From: Kroppenstedtia sanguinis
Lineage (GTDB): Bacteria; Bacillota; Bacilli; Thermoactinomycetales; DSM-45169
Length of the DNA stretch: 56,054 bases
Direction: 5' to 3'
Assembly: GCF_050433445.1 (NCBI RefSeq)
Contig: NZ_JBNPXF010000023.1
Span: forward strand, 1 to 56,054
Part shown: in pieces, positions 51,513 through 56,054 of the stretch
Position numbering within the stretch: the first letter of the stretch is position 1
How the letters are laid out: each line of letters opens with the position of its first letter
Position numbers and translations under genes: made by a program
The notes under the pieces: generated by a model
What the model saw: the letters and a program-made list of their open reading frames with translations, nothing else
Told to the model about the DNA's origin: nothing
Databases searched by the model: none

Positions 51513-51599
51513 ATCTGGAAAATCGGCCTTTGTTCCTCCTCTCCTAGGAAATCCGACCCCGTACATCAAGACACGGAATTTATCCGGTCACAGAAAAGG

Positions 51600-51726
51600 C
51601 GGACAATGCAATGGTACAGACATGAATACGGAGATGGCCATCACCTCGTCGTGGACACCCTTGCCTTAAACTAACGGCTACTGCTACCTTCACCCCTCGG
51701 GACTTTCACCCTATAAAAACGTGCCA
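51600..51726 (-). other. Group II intron domain I remnant
   Basis: On the minus strand: GGGTGAAAGTCCC, then GGTAGCAGTAGCCGTTAG, then AAGGCAAGGGTGTCCACGAC and GAGGTG. These are consecutive 5' domain I motifs of bacterial group II introns. The reverse-transcriptase ORF and domains V/VI are absent, so this is a truncated, inert remnant. It lies immediately downstream of the subtilase gene's terminator. Confidence 0.6.
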
Positions 51727-51727
51727 A

Positions 51728-51767
51728 GAAGAAGAACCGTTCCTCCTTGGAAGAACGGTTCTTCTCT
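51728..51767 (-). terminator. Hairpin terminator of the subtilase gene
   Basis: Stem AGAAGAACCGTTC/GAACGGTTCTTCT with an 10-base loop, just past the stop codon at 51775. Confidence 0.8.
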
Positions 51768-51774
51768 GTTTTAC

Positions 51775-53913
51775 TTATCGGTTGACAGCGCGGAAATAAT
51801 ATGGGATACGGATCTTTTTGCCGCTATCATTGGTGATCTTGATGTACCCCTGATAGTCGGTGTCCGCTTTGCCTTTGCCCCTCACTGTGACGTTAAACTT
51901 ACCAGTGGCCCCTTTCTTAACTTTAAGGGACTTGACGCTCACATCCGAGTCTTTATTGGCGGAGAGGCGGTATACTTGCTTGGTGTTGGAAGTGTTCTTC
52001 AGACTGACTTGAATCGTTTTCTTATCCCCTTTCTTGACCAGACCGAAGCTGAGGCTAGAGGGGGAAGCCATCGCCGGTGTGTTCAGGGCGTTAGCGACAT
52101 GGATCATGCCGCCACCCACTTCCAGTGGCAACGTCGGACCGCCTTTGATGTTGGTCCCGGTTCCGATCAAAGCCGCTTTGATATCCTGGGACGTCCAATC
52201 GGGGCGAGCGTGCTTCAAAAGAGCGACTGCACCCGCCACATGGGGAGCGGACATGGACGTTCCATTCATGGAGGCCAATCCGCCACCAACGACACTGGAG
52301 TATACATTGCCCCCCACCGCCGCCACATCAGGCTTCAGGGTATAGTTGACAGTCGGACCGCGGGAGGAGAAGTCCATAAGCGTCTTCCCGTATTCACTAT
52401 CAAACTCCTTGGGGTCAGCAGGCTCTAAAACAGCGGAGCCTTCACTTCCCTTCAAGATCCACTCCCCATCCGACTGGGAAACCATAACTGCGGGAGTAGT
52501 CACCTTTTCTTCCACGGACATCCCGGAGGGGTCCCCGGGGGCATTGTTGACGATGATCACACCGGCAGCACCCTTCTGTTGGGCCTTGTAAGCCTTATCA
52601 GTAAAGGAACAGTCGCCCCGCTTGATAACAGCAATCTTACCTGTTAGATCTTCGGAGATACCGGTGCAGGCCAGACCATTTCCATCCTTCACAACGGCCA
52701 AGGATCCCTCTTTTCTTTCCGTAAGCTGGCCACCTGGATCGGAAGTAGCAACAGGCAGGGACTTACGCTCCCCGTTCACGGTGATATCGATTACTTGGCC
52801 GATAAAATGGCTGTTTGCCACAGCAGCCACAGTAATCACCTTATCGGCGGTGCCTGGAGAGCCGATCGTCATCGGGCCGGGGCCTTCATTACCTGCAGAG
52901 ATGACCGTCGTCATACCGGTATCAGAGGCAGCGTTGACGATTTCCGCTAAAAGGTCGAATCCGGGTTCCGCTGGACCTCCCAGACTCAGGTTGGCCACGT
53001 CCATCCCGTCACGTACGGCTGCTTCGACAGCGGCGGCGATGTAGATACTGTCAGCCTCGCAATCTTCACCATCACAAGGGAAGACGTTGTAATTGCCGAG
53101 ATAAGCCTTGGGGGCTACACCAGAGAGAGGGGTTTTGGCCGCTCCGCTCGGATCCTTGTAATCCTCCACCCCAGCGATGGTCCCGGCCACATGGGTGCCG
53201 TGAGACCCGATCGCTTCGGGAGTATCTTCTTTATCAGGACTGAATACCTTGGCAACGATCACCTTGTTGGTGGTATATTCTACCCAATCCTCATTCTCTT
53301 CGGGAACCTTCGGAAACCCTTCCGGCATCTTCAGATTGGGATCCTGCAGGAAAGGGTGATCCTGATCAATCCCGCTGTCGATCACGGCCACTTTGACTCT
53401 ATCCCCCTGGTAACCCATGTTCCATAGGGGCTTGTCATTGATGAGCGAGTGGCTTTTGTTCATCGCCGGTTTGTACTTCAGGCTCTTCACGACTTTCTTG
53501 ACTCCTGGCCCTTTCCGCAAGGTATCGGGATTGATCCCGTCCGCTTTGACCGCAACCCCGTTCAGGGTGACGGAATACTCCTTGACTACTTTGGCTTTAG
53601 AGGATTTCCCCTTCAACCAATTTTTATAGCTAGACCGTTTCTTGGATAGGTAGTTTTGATAACTTTTTACATGTTTGTTCTTCATTGTCAGCTTCTTTTG
53701 CCCTTCCACCTGAGTGGCTTTATAGCCCTTTACTTCACCATCATAGGTAGCCACCGGATCATCCTTCAGCTCGACAAAGTAATAATCGCCGTCTGATTTT
53801 GACGATGTCGCTTTCTCATCCGTATGGATCTGGGCCTGAACAGGAAGAGACGTTATGGACAAAGCCAGAATAAGCAGAAGAGACAACATCCAACCACGAG
53901 ATATTTTGTTCAT
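51775..53913 (-). CDS. Secreted S8 subtilisin-family protease, Vpr-like
   Basis: A 712-residue extracellular serine protease. Signal peptide 1-28 (GWMLSLLLILALSITSLPVQ then AQ), I9-type propeptide about 40-150, and catalytic domain with Asp 179 (VAVIDSGIDQDHP), His 238 (GSHGTHVAGTIAG), oxyanion Asn 342 (ISAGNEGP) and Ser 553 (NGTSMSAPHVAGA). A PA domain is inserted at about 385-500 (CTGISEDLTGKIAVIKRGDC), as in Vpr/minor extracellular proteases. The last about 100 residues are a Fn3-like beta domain. The triad is complete, so it should be active. Monocistronic. Confidence 0.95.
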   Translation of the reverse strand: MNKISRGWMLSLLLILALSITSLPVQAQIHTDEKATSSKSDGDYYFVELKDDPVATYDGEVKGYKATQVEGQKKLTMKNKHVKSYQNYLSKKRSSYKNWLKGKSSKAKVVKEYSVTLNGVAVKADGINPDTLRKGPGVKKVVKSLKYKPAMNKSHSLINDKPLWNMGYQGDRVKVAVIDSGIDQDHPFLQDPNLKMPEGFPKVPEENEDWVEYTTNKVIVAKVFSPDKEDTPEAIGSHGTHVAGTIAGVEDYKDPSGAAKTPLSGVAPKAYLGNYNVFPCDGEDCEADSIYIAAAVEAAVRDGMDVANLSLGGPAEPGFDLLAEIVNAASDTGMTTVISAGNEGPGPMTIGSPGTADKVITVAAVANSHFIGQVIDITVNGERKSLPVATSDPGGQLTERKEGSLAVVKDGNGLACTGISEDLTGKIAVIKRGDCSFTDKAYKAQQKGAAGVIIVNNAPGDPSGMSVEEKVTTPAVMVSQSDGEWILKGSEGSAVLEPADPKEFDSEYGKTLMDFSSRGPTVNYTLKPDVAAVGGNVYSSVVGGGLASMNGTSMSAPHVAGAVALLKHARPDWTSQDIKAALIGTGTNIKGGPTLPLEVGGGMIHVANALNTPAMASPSSLSFGLVKKGDKKTIQVSLKNTSNTKQVYRLSANKDSDVSVKSLKVKKGATGKFNVTVRGKGKADTDYQGYIKITNDSGKKIRIPYYFRAVNR

Positions 53914-54112
53914 GGTTTTCCCCCTTGATGAACTTTTAAAACACTTTAAAAACTAATACGACCCAAAGAAGAACAAATCCTGCCCCTTTTCGAATTTAGA
54001 GGAAAGGGGTTCAATTAAATCCTACGAAGGATTGATTCTTGTATCGAAATATGTCAATATTTAGATGATCGAGATAAAATATGGAGTAGATGGAAAGGGG
54101 GAAAACAATCAC

Positions 54113-55570
54113 TTGCGTAATCAATTTCACCTTCAACAAAAAACACCTTCCCGGGAACAACGATATTCCCGCAAAAAAAGAGATAAGAGAAGAAAACCCG
54201 TCAAACACAGGCGAAAGAGCATGTTTGCCGGACTGCTCTGTGTGCTTGCCATCTTTATCGGCGGTTGGATCATTCTAACCATGACCGGATCTCCCGCTGA
54301 CAACCAAAAGGTCCAGACTGGGCCAGCTCCCGCCATTGCAGAGCATCCGGAAGAGCCTGACGACTCTATCGCCCCGGGGCCCGAGGATTGGTGGGATCCG
54401 GCGGATCCTTCCATCACACCTGATAAAAAAACCACCCCGAAGGATGGAAAAAAGCCAGTCATTTCAGCACCGCCCACTACCTCTTCCCAGCACATCCTCC
54501 ACAATAACTGGCGAAATCCAGACCTGAACCGCCTTCCCACAACGGGAGAGAGAGCCAACAACGTCTTACCCTCCGTCCCACCACTATCTCATCCATCTAT
54601 GCAACAGGCACCCTCTGTGAAACCGCCCAACAGAAAGTTACAGATCACAGTTCGGATTCCCTACTGGGATTCCGTTGCGACAGAGCGGTTAGAACAGGTG
54701 GCCGATCAAATCGATGAGCTTAATTTTCCTTGGTATGATATCCACTCCAACGGTACTCTCACTCTCCGAAAGGCGGATAAGGCAGGACCCGTCCTGAAGA
54801 TGGCGGAAAAAAACAAAATCCGTCTCCTGCCCATCATCGGTAACCAATATTCCTCCGCCCTCCTTCACGAGATATTGAATCAACCACAGAAACGGACCCA
54901 GCTTATAAAAGAAATTGCTCATACGGTTGAAAAACAAGGCTATTCAGGGATTGAACTTCAGTTTGAACCGATCCTGGAGGAAGACCGGGATTCGTTCTCA
55001 CTCTTTGTCGAAGAGTTGTCCGAGCAACTCCATGAACAACAGCATTGGCTCAGTGTTGCCCTCCAGCCCAAGGGAGATTCAAAACAAGATCCCTCTTCTG
55101 GGCAGGACTGGAAGCGAATCAGCGAGGCAGCGGACAGTGTCAAGATCATGGCCTATCATTACAGTTTGAAACAACCGGGACCTGGGGCTCCCATCCCTTG
55201 GCTAGAGAACACTTTAAAACAGGCCAAAGCCGACATCCCCTCTAACAAGATATATGTCAGCCTTTCCGCCCAGGGGTACCTCTGGACCGGACCGGATCAG
55301 CTGGCCCCCTTGACCTTTAAAGAGGCGCAAGATCTGATCCATGTTCACCAAGCATCCCCGCAACGGGAGGGAGACCAACCCTGGTTTCAATACTCGGCAG
55401 GCAAACAGACCCACACCGTATATTATCAGGATGCCGTCGGATACAGACAAAAAATGAACTTCCTCCTAAAACAGGATCCAGATCTCGCAGGAATTGCTCA
55501 TTGGTATCTCGGTGCGGAAGATCCGGACACATGGAAAGTCATCCGAGAGACCAACAAAAAAGACCGCTAA
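54113..55570 (+). CDS. GH18-like (YaaH-type) membrane-anchored protein, degenerate active site
   Basis: A 485-residue protein. A very basic N-terminus (SREQRYSRKKRDKRRKPVKH) precedes a membrane helix (MFAGLLCVLAIFIGGWIILT), a long Pro/Thr/Lys-rich linker, and a C-terminal GH18-type barrel from about residue 185. The catalytic signature, usually DGxxxDxE, is GYSGIELQFEPILEEDRDSF: the final Glu is kept but both Asp are replaced. It may be a spore-peptidoglycan binding or altered hydrolase. Start TTG at 54113 follows GAAAGGGGG at about 11 bases; ATG at 54065 has no ribosome-binding site. Start choice is uncertain. Confidence 0.75.
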   Translation: MRNQFHLQQKTPSREQRYSRKKRDKRRKPVKHRRKSMFAGLLCVLAIFIGGWIILTMTGSPADNQKVQTGPAPAIAEHPEEPDDSIAPGPEDWWDPADPSITPDKKTTPKDGKKPVISAPPTTSSQHILHNNWRNPDLNRLPTTGERANNVLPSVPPLSHPSMQQAPSVKPPNRKLQITVRIPYWDSVATERLEQVADQIDELNFPWYDIHSNGTLTLRKADKAGPVLKMAEKNKIRLLPIIGNQYSSALLHEILNQPQKRTQLIKEIAHTVEKQGYSGIELQFEPILEEDRDSFSLFVEELSEQLHEQQHWLSVALQPKGDSKQDPSSGQDWKRISEAADSVKIMAYHYSLKQPGPGAPIPWLENTLKQAKADIPSNKIYVSLSAQGYLWTGPDQLAPLTFKEAQDLIHVHQASPQREGDQPWFQYSAGKQTHTVYYQDAVGYRQKMNFLLKQDPDLAGIAHWYLGAEDPDTWKVIRETNKKDR

Positions 55571-55637
55571 AAGTGTTGTAAAAAAACCGGGATCCGCACT
55601 CACCAAGATCCTTTTCGCTAATAGCGAGAAAAACAAA

Positions 55638-55666
55638 AAAACGCACCATCACTCTGGTGCGTTTTT
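55638..55666. terminator. Bidirectional terminator between the GH18-like gene and the tRNA cluster
   Basis: Stem ACGCACCA/TGGTGCGT with a six-base loop and T runs in both directions. It ends the leftward tRNA transcript. Confidence 0.92.
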
Positions 55667-55742
55667 GGCGTGCCCTGAGAGATTCGAACTCCCGACCTTC
55701 TGATTCGTAGTCAGACGCTCTATCCAGCTGAGCTAAGGGCAC
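55666..55742 (-). tRNA. tRNA-Arg (anticodon ACG)
   Basis: A 77-base tRNA with CCA encoded: acceptor GTGCCCT/AGGGCAC, D arm AGCTCAGCTGGATAGAGC, anticodon loop CTACGAA (ACG, read as ICG), T loop GTTCGAATC. All stems pair. Confidence 0.97.
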
Positions 55743-55745
55743 ATA

Positions 55746-55832
55746 TGGTGCGGACGAGAGGACTTGAACCTCCACGGTCTAATGACCACTAGATCCTGAA
55801 TCTAGCGCGTCTGCCGATTCCGCCACGTCCGC
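55746..55832 (-). tRNA. tRNA-Leu (anticodon CAG)
   Basis: An 87-base class II tRNA with CCA encoded: acceptor GCGGACG/CGTCCGC, anticodon loop TTCAGGA (CAG), a long variable arm (TGGTCATTAGACCGT) and T loop GTTCAAGTC. Confidence 0.97.
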
Positions 55833-55899
55833 AGATTTTGAATGACAATCATTATTATATAACATTTGAAGAAACAGGTCAAGATCTTCAAAAATAGAT

Positions 55900-55974
55900 T
55901 GGAGCGGAAGGCTGGACTCGAACCCGCGACCCCCACCTTGGGAAGGTGGTGCTCTACCGCTGAGCTACTTCCGC
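55900..55974 (-). tRNA. tRNA-Gly (anticodon CCC)
   Basis: A 75-base tRNA with CCA encoded: acceptor GCGGAAG/CTTCCGC, anticodon loop TTCCCAA (CCC), T loop GTTCGAGTC. It is the first of the cluster in the direction of transcription, 67 bases before tRNA-Leu. Confidence 0.97.
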
Positions 55975-56054
55975 ATCTATAAATGTGCACTCCACGTCAA
56001 ATACAGCATGTTTTGAAGTTGAACTCCATCTTGATTCGTAACCCAACACTTGAT

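Noticed and set aside
51442..51669. Short plus-strand frames in the gap between mnmA and the subtilase gene
   Set aside because: They fall across the MITE-like element and the group II intron remnant, with no translation signals.

Overview
The window looks like chromosomal DNA of an endospore-forming, Gram-positive Firmicute. The spore genes (GerQ, CwlJ, SleB, an alpha/beta-type SASP), the strong AGGAGG ribosome-binding sites, the intrinsic terminators, an S-box riboswitch and the sortase-type surface protein all say this. The moderate-GC backbone and the style of the proteins suggest a Thermoactinomycetaceae-like member of the Bacillales; that family placement is inference.

Layout. 0.2-5 kb: a HTH-TPR regulator, the sulfate-assimilation pair cysH-sat, ytoQ and gerQ. 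5-9.3 kb: cwlJ, homoserine dehydrogenase under a SAM-I riboswitch, a SASP gene, sleB and sodA. 9.3-16.6 kb: an enlarged HAD phosphatase, a 40-residue membrane peptide, an unrecognised HTH/Cys-pair protein, a membrane-anchored pseudokinase with TPRs, an LPXTG-like acidic surface protein and pilO. 16.67-26.79 kb: a visibly AT-rich segment with Bacillus-like codon use. It carries DUF1992, an AI-2E permease, a small membrane protein plus SSS symporter, lutR-lutA-lutB-lutC (lactate oxidation), an MHS-family permease and an FMN reductase. The segment interrupts the pilM-pilN-pilO operon inside the 3' part of pilN, and it is cut inside a gene at both ends (ykuK fragment on the left, LLM monooxygenase fragment on the right).

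26.8-42.4 kb: pilN', pilM, an L,D-transpeptidase, a lipoprotein, nadC-nadA divergent from a nifS-type desulfurase (nadB absent), a secreted acidic repeat protein, a second AI-2E permease, a NUDIX protein, a frameshifted MOSC gene, pepV, a zinc-dependent PLC-like protein and the phosphate pair DUF47-pit. 42.5-56 kb: an MMPL transporter behind a two-component system, a CsoR-like regulator, a newly read 54-residue ORF, a TPR protein, mnmA, a Vpr-like subtilase, a GH18-like protein and three tRNA genes (Gly, Leu, Arg).

Scattered through the backbone, and not seen in the AT-rich segment, is a family of about 200-260 bp non-coding elements with 19-bp terminal inverted repeats. Three copies are flanked by recognisable 9-bp target duplications, so these are MITE-like elements. 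A short group II intron remnant, a four-copy 34-bp tandem repeat and inverted operator-like repeats between nadC and nifS complete the non-coding content. Best candidates for a second look are the split pilMNO operon, the MITE family, the pseudokinase-TPR protein and two genes whose only well-placed start codons are non-canonical (ATT, ATA).
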